DNA of 64,000 bases from Chlorocebus sabaeus (lineage: Eukaryota; Chordata; Mammalia; Primates; Cercopithecidae): positions 87,311,139-87,375,138 of the forward strand of contig NC_132918.1 in NCBI RefSeq assembly GCF_047675955.1. Direction: 5' to 3'. The notes under the pieces were generated by a model. It worked only from the letters and a program-made list of their open reading frames with translations, was not told where the DNA came from and searched no databases. Made by a program: the position numbers and the translations under genes. This document shows, piece after piece, positions 12,438-24,379 of this stretch. Position 1 is the first letter of the stretch. Each line of letters opens with the position of its first letter.

Positions 12438-12653
12438 CTTTTTTTTTTTTTTTTTTTTTTGACAGAGTCTAGCTCTGTCACTCAGCTGGAGTGCAAGTGA
12501 TTCTCCTGCCTCAGCCTCCCGAGTAGCTGGTATTACAGGCACCCACCACCACACCCAGCTAATTTTTGTATTTTTTGTAGAGATGGGGTTTCACTGTGTT
12601 AGCCAGGCTGGTCTCGAACTCCTGATCTTGTGATCCACCTGTCTCGGCCTCCC
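12438..12653 (-). repeat. Alu, internally deleted and head-truncated, with 13-bp TSD
   Basis: A T-run of about 23 leads into Alu sequence. About 45 bases of the right arm are missing after GCTGGAGTGCA, and the Alu head is cut at the GGCCTCCC box. The duplication CTTTTTGTTCTTT flanks it at 12425-12437 and 12654-12666, so the head was already missing at insertion. Confidence 0.9.
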
Positions 12654-12749
12654 CTTTTTGTTCTTTTAATTTCCTCTAATATCCATTCTTACCTTCTTGC
12701 AAATAAATAGATTATTCAGCTACATCTTCTTACATATCCTGCAACCAGA

Positions 12750-13115
12750 TGTAGGATGTAGGTCCTATGGACTCACTACTGGTCAATGAGATGTGAGTCA
12801 TCACATCATTACAGGCTGGAGGAATCTTTCCTTATAGACAATTTATAGGTGTCATTTGCACCCCTTCTCAACCTTTGCCTATTGCTGTTTGAATGGAGAT
12901 ATGGTAGCTGGATCATCTAAAACCATAAAAACAAGGACTACTCCCCAGCGGGTGTTGGCAGGTGAGCTGGAAGGAGTTGGGTCCCTGAGAGCTTTGTGGA
13001 GCAGTGGCACAAGTCCAACATTCAATTACCCAGGTCTGGCTTTTATGGGAGAAAATAAGTCCTTGTTATTTTACTCAGTGCAATGCAGAGCCAACTCTAA
13101 TCCTAACTGATAGAG
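12750..13115 (+). repeat. ancient interspersed repeat, family unnamed
   Basis: Segments 'tgcctattgctgtttgaatgg' and 'gggtccctgagagctttgtggagc' and an ending of 'cctaactgata' type recall a common old mammalian repeat of LTR-like structure. I cannot name the family. A related-looking element lies at 38410-38740. Confidence 0.45.
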
Positions 13116-13649
13116 ATGCTAATGAAAGCAGAATTAATATGCAAGATATGAACTAGATGCAAGGTACTTCATTTTAAATAAAAGCAGATACTGGAAAATA
13201 TTAAGTTCACTGACAATTACTGTGAGAAGGAGAAAAGACTTTCCAGGATAAATGCTAAGAACACTGGTTTACGTAGCTCACCATAGAAGGAAAAGCAACT
13301 ATAAAATTTTTCCTACATGAAGAATGACAGTAAACTGATAATGCTAGGCAGGGACAAAAACAAGAAACCTGTTTGAAAATTTTATATGAACCACAAGATG
13401 ATAATGGCTTTTAGCTGGTTTGCTTTGTGAGACATACCAAGCCCATTTTTAAAAATCAGTAAATGATTTGAAATGCGACTTTATTGGTAAAAGCTAAACA
13501 CAGTATCTCTGGAAACGTCCTCATCTGCCTCCTAAAAATCCCAAAAGGCGGCAAATGACTTACTCTTATCCATTAATTATCTTCAGAGTAGCACACTCTG
13601 GCTCTAGCTCACAAGAGCCCTTTGCTACTCCTTTCACTACTCCTCAAAG

Positions 13650-14205
13650 CCACTGTCCTAACTCATAGTAACTGGGCTACTTGACTCCACCCACTCTTTA
13701 AGTCCCTTGCATCCTCTTATGCCATTTTCCTGCTTACAACCTGCAGTGATTCCTCCCTGTCTCCAGTGTCCTTTACAACCTGGCTCCAACCCACATTTCC
13801 AGCTTATCACCTGTCACCCTTTCCATCTGCTGTAACCGGCTTCACAGAGCTTTTTGCCATTTCCTAAGTTCCCCCTCAATCTTTAACTAGGCTGGAGTTT
13901 GTCCTCTTTTGTCCTCTATCTCTTTTTGGAAAGCTTATCTTCCCACTTCTAAATTTGGCCAACTCTTTTCATCATTTAAGGCCTACCTTGTTGAACTCCC
14001 CCATGAGTCTTGCCCAAAGCCCTTCAGAAATAATACTTCCCTTTTCCAGATGGCTTATTTCTTGTGTATATTTTGGTAATGGTATTTAGAACATGGTTTT
14101 AGAGTTCTTTGTTTATATCTCTGTCTCTATCCCTACAATGCAAGATTCTTGAGGGTAGCTGCTGTAATGTCTAGCCCAGTTACAAGTACATAGCTTTATT
14201 AAATA
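13650..14205 (+). mobile_element. L2 LINE, 3' part
   Basis: Follows the L2 3' consensus in order: 'ctggctccaacccac', 'tttaaggcctaccttgttgaa', 'gcccttcagaaataat' and a terminal 'gcaagattcttgagggtagc... aaataaatgtt' type end. Diverged, non-coding. Confidence 0.8.
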
Positions 14206-14399
14206 AATGTTATTATATGGGTTATGACAAAAACACATTCTTTCCAGGAATGTAGGTTTCCTTGTTACAGTGAAAGTTCTTTTTAAGATAAAAATGAAAT
14301 TAGAAACTTAAAGCATCTCAGCCTGATATTCAAGGTTAATATACAACATACATTTGTGCTACATGGCACTTTCACTTCAATACTGAGTGCTTCTAGTAA

Positions 14400-14680
14400 T
14401 TTGCTCTTCCTCCTCCTACCTTCTAAACTCCATCTTTTTGCTAACTTAGTTCCCTCTGCTTGGAATGTCACTCTCCCTACATCTTCACACTGAAATCCCT
14501 GACATACTTGAAATGACACACCAAATGCCAAGTGCTTTCTTTCACTTCTTAGCTGCCCTATTCCTGGATCCAGACTATATTTATCACAATTTATAGTTTT
14601 ATTCCTCTAAAAAATCTGTTTCCTCTCCCAACCACAACTAGATTGTAAGCTCTCCAAAACAAAACTCACATCGAAACTAC
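14400..14680 (+). mobile_element. L2 LINE fragment
   Basis: Contains the L2 blocks 'ttccctctgcttggaatg' (14450-14467) and 'agattgtaagctctccaaa' (14640-14658). Confidence 0.7.
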
Positions 14681-15019
14681 ACTTGTATAATACAAGGAAA
14701 GGAGGACACAGAGAGAGACACAGAAAGAAAACGAGAGAGAGAATACGCAGGGTAGTATATATTCTGTGTATATTAGCAATCCCAGTAAACATTTGTGGAC
14801 TAAATACAACAATTATATACAAAATAGAGTCCAAGTATTTAATCTGACATTCAAAGACCTTCTTAAACTTCTCCTTTCCAAAAGGGGTATCTTGTTCTAA
14901 ATCTTTTTGTAAAGTTGACTCTTTTATTTTAAAAACTGAAATAATAGAGCTGGTACTCCTGGCTTCCATAAACCAAGCTCAATCATAAAACCTCACGGAA
15001 AAAAGGTATTGGAAAGGTA

Positions 15020-15590
15020 ATGAAGGGAAAGTATAGTCTCTTCAACAAATGGTGTTGAGAAAACTGGGTATTCACATATGAAGGAATGAAACTGGGTCCT
15101 TATATTATACCATACACAAAATTTGCTCAAAATTGATTAAATAATTAAATGTAGACCTAAAACTGTAAAACCCATAGAAAAAAAAAATAGGGGAAAAAGT
15201 TGACATTGGCCTTGGCAAAGATTTATTTCTTGCATATGACATTAAAAGCACAGGCAAATGAAAGCAAAAAAATAGACAAGTGGGATTACATCAAACTAAA
15301 ATGTTTCTGCAGAGCAAAGGAAACAATCAACAGAATGCAAAGGCAACCTATGGAATGGGAGAAAATATTTGCAAATTGTATATCTGGTAGGGGTTCAATA
15401 TCCAGAGTACATAAGAAACTCCTATGACTCAATCGGAAAAACAAAACAAAACAAAATAAAACAAATAAGCCAATTAAAAAATGGACACAGGGCTTGAATG
15501 ACATTTCTCCAGAACAACATACAAATGGCCAACAGATATATGAAAAGATACTCAACATCACTAATCATCAGATAATGATGAGCTGTGAAC
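15020..15590 (+). mobile_element. L1 ORF2 fragment
   Basis: Internal-to-3' piece of ORF2 with the 'caaatggtgttgagaaaact' block (15046-15065), the 'gggagaaaatatttgcaaa' block near 15358, and 'ggcaacctatggaatggga'. Both ends are truncated. Stops and indels are present. Antisense to FGF12. Confidence 0.85.
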
Positions 15591-16320
15591 CTAAAATAAA
15601 CACTTCCAAGTTATAAAATATTAAAGGATCACTTTGATTAATCATGCTACATGAAAGACTGAATTATCTTTATATTTATCTCTACAAGAAATATATAATA
15701 AAAAAGCGTTGTCATATGGAAAGACATTCAAAAATCATATATCCACAATAATGGGAAGGAAATGCATAGACTTGCTGCTATCAGGCAATTAATTAAAATA
15801 CTGTATTATTTTCCTGAGTTTTATCATCTTTGATAGTTCCCAGCTTTTCAAAATTTAAACTTTTGTGGTTTATTTTCTCACTGTAAATACTCAATTTTGC
15901 ATCTAATTTTCATTTAATTATATATATATTTTTAGGGAGAATCCCACATAAGCTTTAGGACCTACAAAACCTAAGTCATTCTCAGGTTGAAACTTCAGTG
16001 GAAGGAGAAGATGAGAGAAAGTAACAAATGAGAAAAGAAAAACTAAAGAGATAATACTCATTGAATGTCTACTTTTTTTTCAGGCGTCCTGCTAGGCATC
16101 TTGATATGCAAAATGCCATTTTATTATAAACTCAGTATTTGACTACTTGAAGTAGTCAAAGTACTTAAAGTAGTCATTTAACAGTATATAAAAGTCCTAA
16201 CTTCTCTGAGGGGTACAAAGTGAAAAAGAATTGAGAAAATGAAAAGTACCATCCTAACCTTTGGGGTAGGACCTTGGCCTTAGTAAGTTGAGCTCGCATA
16301 CAGCACTTGTAAAAACCTGA
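15591..16320. other. intronic sequence, nothing recognised
   Basis: AT-rich. A short imperfect repeat of 'gtagtcaaagtacttaaa' lies near 16140-16175. No element named. Confidence 0.45.
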
Positions 16321-16392
16321 CTTAGAAGTCATTTATTCTTACCATAAAAATTTATTGAGCACTTACTGTATGCCAAATATCACGCTGAAGCT

Positions 16393-16415
16393 AAAAAAAA
16401 AAAAAAAAAAAAAAA
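16393..16415 (+). repeat. (A)23 tract
   Basis: 23 consecutive A residues after a MIR/L2-like 'atttattgagcacttactgta' segment. Confidence 0.95.
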
Positions 16416-16883
16416 GAGTGATGAACATAACAGATGTGGTCTCTAGTGAAAAGACTCTTATTTGTGACTCTTTCTGAGGTTTCCACTATCTTAAGGGCAA
16501 GTTGAAGGCACCAGAAACTTTTATTATGAACCCCAATGCCTAGCATGATATCTTGGTTTTAGACGCTGTTATTCAATATTTGCTGAATAAATAAATGAAT
16601 GACGAGTAGTTTCTCCTTGCTCATGTTTATTTGTAACTTTTCTAGGACACATTTTTATAATTAAGCATGTAAGAAAAAATTGAAGATAATATGTATTACA
16701 CATAGACTAAAGGAAAGCCAAAAAACCTACATGGTACAAAGTCTGAAATGGCAGAATCATGGGACGTATGGGCCTGGTGAGGATAGGAGTACGTGTGTGT
16801 AGAGTGATGCAAGGTTGGAGGGAGTTAAGAGGAAGGAAAGAGTTTGGGGAATCTGTTACAATTGAGATATTAAACATCTTGTC

Positions 16884-17193
16884 AGCAAGGCGTGGTGGCT
16901 CATGCCTGTAATCTCAGCACTTTGGGAGGCTAAGGCAGGAGGATCACTTGAGCCCAGGAGTTTGAGACTAGCCTGAGAAACACAGGGAGACTCCATCTCT
17001 GTAAAAACAAAAATAAAAATAAAAAAATGTAGTCAGGTATGTGTGTGTGCCTGTGGTCCCAGCTACTTGTGAGGCGGAGGTCGGAGGGTTGCCTGAACCC
17101 GGGAAGTCAAGGTTGCAGGAAGCCATGACTGCACCACTCCACTCCTGCCTGGGTAACAGGGCAAGACTCTGTCTCAACAAAATAAAATAAAAA
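16884..17193 (+). repeat. Alu (AluJ-like)
   Basis: Full dimer, strongly diverged, with an AAAATAAAAATA linker. Near-identical flanks (TAAACATCTTGTC at 16871-16883 and TAAACATCCTGTC after the tail) are the target-site duplication. Antisense to FGF12. Confidence 0.9.
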
Positions 17194-17360
17194 TAAACAT
17201 CCTGTCCAATGATATCGGACCAAAAAATGTACTTTGTAAAAGTGTTATGTTTCACTCAGCTTAATTTCTACCTGTACATTATCCACACCATATTATTCCA
17301 GTAAGAAAAAGGTAACAATCCAAAACACATAGGAAGACAATGTGACAACCAATAAGTTGC

Positions 17361-17429
17361 AAAGAAAGAGAAGAAGAGGAAGAGAGGGAGAGAGGGAGGA
17401 AGAAAGGAGGGAAGGAAGGAGAAAAAAGG
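17361..17429 (+). repeat. 69-bp uninterrupted polypurine tract
   Basis: Only A and G over 69 bases, with GAGGGA and GGAA repeats. Confidence 0.95.
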
Positions 17430-19039
17430 CTCATTACAAATCGTCTTTGGAACTCATAAATCCAGTATCTTTCCAAGCAACTTCTAAGGACAGACTCGTT
17501 ATTGCTGGTAACGAAGAAAGGTATAAAAGGGTACAGTCGTATTTAGAAATTCTAGGTCTATTTTGTCAAATGGCCAATGAAAAAGATGCAGCCTATGACC
17601 CATTAAAAACCCAAGGGAAACATTCTGAGACAGAACGGAGATATTTGGGTTTATAATCTGTGCATTTTCAACGTTAGATTTCATTGAAAATTCAGTATCA
17701 TTTCCAACATCTCAAAATGTTCTCCATCAATATATTTTATTAGAGTGTGAATAAGATCATACCCTACAAAATCTTAAATTATAAGTTAAGTTAGTACCAG
17801 GTTATTTTCTCTTACAATAAATCCTACAGTCTCTCACAATAACATCTGTAATTATAATATTTATAATATCTGCAGGCCACTCAATTGGTTTTTCCTTAGT
17901 TATGAAATCAATATTTACTTCTGTTATTTATAATTTACTTAAGTCAATTATTCGCCCTCCCCATTCTCAATAGGAAAATGCTATTATTGAATATCCAGCA
18001 AAGTAGTGAGCTCTTAAATCTTCCAATACAAAAGTGGTTAAATTATGGTACAATGGAATGTTCACCCAGGCAAATTAATTATTCATTCCCTTACCCTAAT
18101 TCCACAGCATTCCATACACAGCACTTATCACAATGCTTATTCATATTTATATGTTTGTCTGAGTTTCCCTGAAAACTAGGGATTCTTAGAGTATAAAATA
18201 TGTATTTGTTTTTGTTTTGCATCCAGATTGCATTTCAAAATAAAGCCTAAACAATTGTTGTTACTGAATTTAACTCTCTAAAACAGCATCTCTTACAGAA
18301 ATTAAAGGAAAGATGTAACTTGCCCTATTCTTTTAGCTTTTAAGTCAAGGAAATAAGACTCAGATGAGGACTGAACATAGCTATGTAGAGGACACAGCTG
18401 TGGGTCATGAGCCCTAGTTCTAAAATTTAACAGTTTTGTGGTCTTGGTGACTCCAGGTAATTTAATGAGGTTGCAATTTTTTGAATTTCTGCAATCAGAC
18501 CTTGGCAATGACTTTGAGCAGTAGGATATAAATAACTCCCACATGCTTAGTGTTCCAATAATGGAACACTAGGCATAAATGAGTTAACCACTTTGAACAT
18601 TTCTTGGCTCTGAATGTTTCACTGGATTGTTATGAAGATCAATGAGATAATAAAAACAAACCACTTTTTAAACCATAAAGGATACAATGCATCACTATCA
18701 GTGTTGCCAGTGGTTTTGTTCCCATTGTTGTTTTCATATCTCCCCATCTGGAGTTTTCATAGTAGGAGGAACATGGCTGGGTGATCATTATCCCATATTT
18801 CAACTTAAATTTCTTAAAATGTTATGGGAGAAAAAAAAGAACGTATTTCATCTTCTATTATTGAAGCTCCTGTAAGCAAAACAACTACGTAGTTAAAATA
18901 AAACACTGTTAAGAATGTAAACATCAACATACTTCAAGCTATATTGGTTCACTAAGTACGATGCCTTATTTTATAAACAATTGGCCAAATAGTCCAACTG
19001 ACTGATTTATTTTCCCACTGAATTTATTGACTTACCGAG
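17430..19039. other. intronic sequence, mostly unassigned
   Basis: AT-rich. A weak MIR-like 3' segment near 18600-18660 is possible. No exon seen. Confidence 0.4.
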
Positions 19040-19582
19040 CTGACTAGTGGTTTGGGACTTTAGAGACTAAAATTTTTCTTCTAAGCACTGGCTGACAGTA
19101 TACGCTGTGGGTTTTCAGCGTAATAAAAATGAGCAGCATTGTTATCTCTTTCTTTGATAAACCGTAGTAGAAATGTTTGCCTTAGCTCTGGTAGAAGTCC
19201 TGTCATTGGCTTTTAATCCTGATAATATCATATAACCTTTCTTACGATAGTTCAAAAATGTTCAAAAATTTGCATAATTAACAAGTCAATTCAACGTGAT
19301 TCTTTTTTCATTAAGATGGAAATGAGGCATATCACCGTCGATAATGAAAGCAAACGCCTGTCATTACTCACTCTCCGGAGCCCTTTGTCTTACACAGACT
19401 TGTCTCGGAGCCCGTCTGAAGAATTCAGTGAACAGTACAGGTCCATAAGATCAATGGGCAGAAACATCTTCCGAGAAATCTTTGCATGTTTTGAAGCTTT
19501 TAGATTTGCATCCTCTATAAACCTTTCATCAAACACTATGTTGCCAAAATCAATACTATGGCCTATTAGGTTTATTCATTAA
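19040..19582. other. unique CpG-retaining block, candidate conserved non-coding element
   Basis: No repeat family is recognised across about 540 bases. CpGs persist at 19336-19344, 19376, 19408, 19413 and 19471, unlike the CpG-poor surroundings. An 88-codon open frame exists on the plus strand (19316-19582) but resembles nothing I know and lacks a gene context. See the findings. Confidence 0.4.
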
Positions 19583-19714
19583 TTCATCACATATATTCCA
19601 GACCTTGTGCCAGGCACTTGTAACACAGTGGTAGAAAAGACAGAGATGGTACCTGCCATCATGGTAGTTAAAGTCTAAAATAGATAAAAGTAACCACATG
19701 TGTACTATGTATCC

Positions 19715-19825
19715 GTCTTTACAGACCAGGAAACTGGGACTCAGAGATATTGTTTTCCCAGGGTTATAAAGTCAGCTAGTGAAAAAGTTAAGCTGTGAAC
19801 CTAGATTCTGGGGGCCTCAAAGCTA
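19715..19825 (-). repeat. MIR SINE
   Basis: Reverse MIR core: 'tttacagaccaggaaactgg', 'gactcagagatattg', 'gtcagctagtgaaaaag' and 'gaacctagattctgg' in order. Confidence 0.75.
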
Positions 19826-20269
19826 TAAAATATTATTGCTCTTAAGATATAAAATAAAATTCTAATGATAACAATTCAAGTGGTTGTGAAGAAAGTGGGA
19901 AAAACAGACTATAATAAGAAAATGTGAAAACCTGACAAGTAATTTTTTAGCCAAGTAGAACCATTCTACTCAAAAGGTACAAAATCTTTAGTATTTCTTA
20001 GATAAAATTACACACAGGCAATAGAAGCACACTTATTTAAGTTGTTTTAGATATGCTCAAACAAAGCTTTGTACTTCATTAGCATTAATACCTAAATAAG
20101 AAAATATGACTGCCCAATTCCAAAAATATTAACTGGATCTATAGAAATAAACATAATGTGGAAAGATTTCTTTTTTGTTTTTTTTTTTTTGGAAATTAAG
20201 GGATAAAAAAGGACTTGAAAAATAAAATGATGATTTTGTCCTTCTTATTCTCTACTTCAAAATCTCTCA

Positions 20270-21130
20270 TTCAACCCATGTCTACTATAATCTCCAGTCA
20301 GAAAATTTTTCTAAAGTATTGCATTTCAGTCACTGCTCAATAATTTGCATTGGTTCCCCATTTCCTACAATATAAAGCCTACACTCCCCTAAGTGTCAGT
20401 TAAGACACTCTAAAATACGACCCCATGATACTTCTAAATAATCTCTTTGCTTCATGCAAGCTAGTGGGTTAATTTTTCCCTAACATGGTGGGAGCTTTCT
20501 CCACTTCCTAATTTTGTGCCTCCTTAACTGAAATACAACTGTCCTAATCTTAATTTATTTATTTTGGCCGGGTGCGGTGGCTCAAGCCTGTAATCCCAGC
20601 ACTTTGGGAGGCCGAGACTGGCGGATCACGAGGTCAGGAGATCGAGACAATCCTGGCTAACACAGTGAAACCCCGTCTCTACTAAAAGATACAAAAATAT
20701 AGCCGGGCGAGGTGGCAGGCGCCTGTAGTCCCAGCTACTCGGGAGGCTGAGGCAGGAGAATGGTGTGAACCTGGGAGGCGGAGCTCGCAGTGAGCTGAGA
20801 TCTGGCCACTGCACTCCAGCCTGGGCAACAGAGCAAGACTCCGTCTCAAAAAAAAAAAAAAAAAAAAAAAATTATTTATTTTGTTCCCATTCTTCAAGAA
20901 TTGGGTTAAACCCAAACTTGTTGATTACTATGGCTTTTGAGGATCTGTTAGATCTCTGAAATCTGGTCATTCTTCTAAGTACTTGGTAGTACCAGTGACA
21001 CTTTTTGTTTTACATTAAGATGTAAAACCTTTTATACTCTGGGAACAGCTAGAAGGCAGGAATTGTATCAGATTCATTTTTGTAACCCAGTAACTAGGAC
21101 GCAGTTGGCCTTCAATATGTTGCTATTAAT
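20270..21130 (+). mobile_element. L2 LINE 3' part, split by an AluY
   Basis: L2-like blocks are 'ttggttccccatttcctac' (20350-20370) and, beyond the Alu, 'aggcaggaattgtatcagattc' and 'agtaactaggacgcagttgg' (21055-21110). The Alu at 20567-20871 interrupts it. Confidence 0.6.
20567..20871 (+). repeat. AluY, Old World monkey type, with 12-bp TSD
   Basis: Full-length and little diverged. The right arm reads GAGATCTGGCCACTGCACTC, a derivative of the CCGGCC state seen in monkey AluYR. TTATTTATTTTG occurs at 20555-20566 and 20872-20883. The poly-A tail is 24 bases. Antisense to FGF12. Confidence 0.94.
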
Positions 21131-21489
21131 GAAAATAAAGCATGCATATGGCAGGCATATGTGAAAACTCAATCATTTGGTTGTAACTGCCCGAAACAAT
21201 GTCTTAAGGAGACAATTGAAGCCAGGCAACAATGAATGTTGTGAGAATTTAGTGATGTCTGCAGCGAACACAGGAGGGGGTAACTTGAGCCATTGATTTG
21301 TCATCTCCCACTTGAGGGCCTCCTTTTATAATAAAATAGCATGAAACATTCCACAAAAGAACAGCAATGATTTGCACTGTACTTTAAAATCAATATCTTA
21401 TTGTATAACTTTGACTCAAAGTTATAATAATACAAATTTGGAATGCAAACTTTAAAAATTGAAGAAAAAAACCAACTCTCCAGGAGTAA

Positions 21490-21660
21490 TTTAGCTGAAT
21501 GGTTCACAGACTTTGCTGCATATTAAAACCTTCTAAAAAGCTTGAAAATGTTGATGTCCAGACTACTCTCATAATAATTAAATAAAAATGCCTGGAATTG
21601 AAGACAAGTATTTTTTTAACTCTTCAGATTGTTCCAGTATGCTTCATCATTGAAAACAAT
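21490..21660 (+). mobile_element. MER5-like hAT DNA-transposon remnant
   Basis: Begins with a 'tggttcacagactttgctgcatattaaaacc' type end and holds an 'aaatgttgatgtccag' centre, as in non-autonomous MER5 elements. Confidence 0.65.
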
Positions 21661-21767
21661 TTCAATTCAACAATTTGAAAGCAAGTTCAATAACCTGGGA
21701 TAGTTCTAGCAAGCTCACATGCTATACTGATTCTTCCCAAACCTTTGACCAATCAATGAACCAAACC

Positions 21768-21910
21768 TTGCTGCTCAAAGTGTGAACGGCATCACCATCG
21801 TCTGGAGCTTGTTGGAAAGGCAGAATCTCAGGCTGTATCCAAGAATTATTGAATCAAAATTTGGATTTTAACACAATTACAATGCATTTAAAGTTTGAGA
21901 AGTGCTGTGT
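21768..21910 (+). mobile_element. second hAT (MER5-type) remnant
   Basis: Starts GCTGCTCAAAGTGTGAACG and ends AAAGTTTGAGAAGTGCTGTG, which are inverted-repeat-like ends. The inside has 'ttggaaaggcagaatctcagg'. Confidence 0.6.
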
Positions 21911-23227
21911 GCTTGGTTCTCAAAGTGTGGGTCCTCATCCAGACGTACTGATTCAAAAAACCAAGATTTTGGAGCCATTGTTGAGAACATGGATCTATGA
22001 GGCGCGGCTGCTGTCTTCCTTCACGTCTCGGTAGCACTTTTCCGCCCAGATCATCAGTAGTGTCAAAGACTGGGAAGAGCCCATATGTAACTGTACATTC
22101 CAACCCCTTCAGAGGGAAACTCCAAGTGCCCTGGACGTTAATCTTATCTAAATTAGACGTCGATCAATTCTCCCAAAGAAACGAAGGTTGGTCCAGGGCC
22201 TAAAAGAGTGCTGAAACTACAGATGTGGTTCAAAAATGGCTTCTCACCCAGTTTGTCAAAGCTCAAGTCCTTCATTTTTCCTGAAATTGCTCTTGATCAG
22301 TCTTCAGTCAGCATTGATGTCTCCTGTTAAGACTTTCCAGGCCACTTCCTTCCATAAGGGTACGTTTTGATATTATTAACTTAAATCTCCTACACATTAT
22401 TCCCATTTTGTGGATGAAGAACTCTGGTTTCAAGGTGTTAAACTAATTGCCCAAGTTTATCCAGCTGGCAGGTGGAGATACCCATAAGAATATCCATGAC
22501 TGACTGTCCCTAAAATCAAATGGACTATTTATAACACTATCCTGCTTCCTCAAGTATGGGAAACATTCTGGTGCATACTACAGAAACAATAAAAGTGATG
22601 TTTTCTGCTCATACCTCAGTAGGAAGGAGCAAGGAGTTCTCTTTAGGATATTTGTAAAAATTCAATTGTAATACTGTGGAGAGGGATTAATAATGCTGTA
22701 CAGACAGAGTTGGACATAGGTATGTGTTCCACATTCGGTCTCAATGTCAAGGGAAGCAGATGTACCAAGTGCGACCTCACTAGATCTTGGCTGGATGCCT
22801 GTTCAGTACCACTCTATCTAGGCTGCTGAATAATACATGAAAATATATATCCACATAAAGACACACACATCCTACACACCTCAAACTTCTCAAATCAGAT
22901 ATATGAAATAGGCAACCGAGTTATTTAAAATCTTTAAAATTATGGTACAATGGTTTACTATCTCTAAAAAAAGTTATAATTTATATTTTAAATACATCAA
23001 ACATACTGAAAAATCCTTGCAAGTTCACTGTTTAGCCTGTCTAAAGTAAACTACCATGATGTTTTAGAACTAAACCACGTTGCCTTCTTAATACCTTTTA
23101 AAAGTGCTGTCAGAAGAATGCAGAGGTATGAGTTAAGAGATTATGATGCACTGGGAAATATTAACCAGGAAAAATAAATTCGAGATACAGTGTAAACTGG
23201 GTGAAGGTATTAACATTGGAACTAACC
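21911..23227. other. intronic sequence, mostly unassigned
   Basis: One more 'ttctcaaagtgtgggtcc' hAT-like end occurs at 21917-21935. The rest is unassigned. Confidence 0.4.
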
Positions 23228-23445
23228 TTGCTGAACTCAAATCCTGGGTCTATTGTTTAATGCCTGTATGGCCATGGACTAATTATTTAACCTTCCTGTG
23301 CCTCAGTTGACTCATCTTCAAAATAGAAATGATTATAGTACCTTTTATAGGGTTATTACAAGACTTAACTGAGTACAATTTTGAAATTTTTCAAACCTGT
23401 ACTAGACATTTAGAAAGTGTTGAGCAAACAGTTATTATTATCTGA
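23228..23445 (+). repeat. MIR SINE
   Basis: Long MIR match: 'tcaaatcctgggtctattg', 'aaccttcctgtgcctcagttg', 'gggttattacaagacttaac' and 'gtgttgagcaaacagttattatta'. Confidence 0.85.
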
Positions 23446-24082
23446 TATGTCCCCAAGTCATAGATTAAGAAATAATGATTAACACATAGATGACCATTTT
23501 ATTTTCCAAATCTTTCATTCCAAATATGTAGTTCTTCTTTATCCTTCATGGTAGCATGCCCTGGAAAATGCTAATCCATATGAGTATACATTTATAATTT
23601 ATACCTTATTTAGTCAGTGGCTAAAAGTAGTGCTTAATCAAACCAGAGATATATAGGAAACTCTGCTGCAATTCATGAAGAATATGGACAAATCTATACA
23701 ACCTTGCAATCAGTAACTTATGTTGAAGATGGAGCACAGGATACGGATATAGTAGAACTGAATTCTACTCACTCTACTTGAGCTGAGAGCAAATCAACTC
23801 TCACTTCAGAGCCTCAAAGTAAAGTAATGAATTTCAGGAATTTTAAAGTAATCTCTAATTCTCACTCATCAAAACGTTAATACCCTTTTCCACTACTTCA
23901 AGAAACACTCTCTTTTTAGTTTCTTATTCTTAAAACACCTGAGTGTATATTTTCTTTTTCCTGCAACATACGTTTAAATTTACACTGCTGCCCTTAGATG
24001 AATAATAAAAACAATGACTCACTCTCTTACGGACAAATATACCATTTACATATTTTAAGAAAATGATGTCTCTATAATTAAT
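23446..24082. other. intronic sequence, nothing recognised
   Basis: AT-rich unique sequence without exon or named repeat. Confidence 0.5.
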
Positions 24083-24144
24083 CAACATGAATATATATGT
24101 ATATATATATTCACAACATGAATATATATGTATATATATTCATG
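24083..24144. repeat. 31-bp tandem duplication, AT-rich and palindromic
   Basis: Two copies starting CAACATGAATATATATG at 24083 and 24114. The second copy is itself a hairpin (24117-24144) with 12-bp arms CATGAATATATA and TATATATTCATG. Confidence 0.9.
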
Positions 24145-24379
24145 TAACACTTTGTTCTTTTACTACTATTGCTATAGAATTCACTTTTCCAAACTAAGCA
24201 TACTCAATATTCTTCCTATTTTCATAATAGAAAATAATTTCCTTACTCATCCTTTGAATTCTCTTAAATTATCTGTCATTCTCAAAACAGGATGCAGGCA
24301 TGATCCAATTAGCATTCATTTTTCAAGCTGGGCATTGTCACACAAAGTCATATTCATTTTTGATGGGGTTGTTCTGTGA

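Noticed and set aside
14607..14969. 120-codon open frame on the minus strand
   Set aside because: It overlaps L2-derived and AT-rich sequence and shows no domain. It is in the FGF12 sense but without splice sites that would make it an exon.
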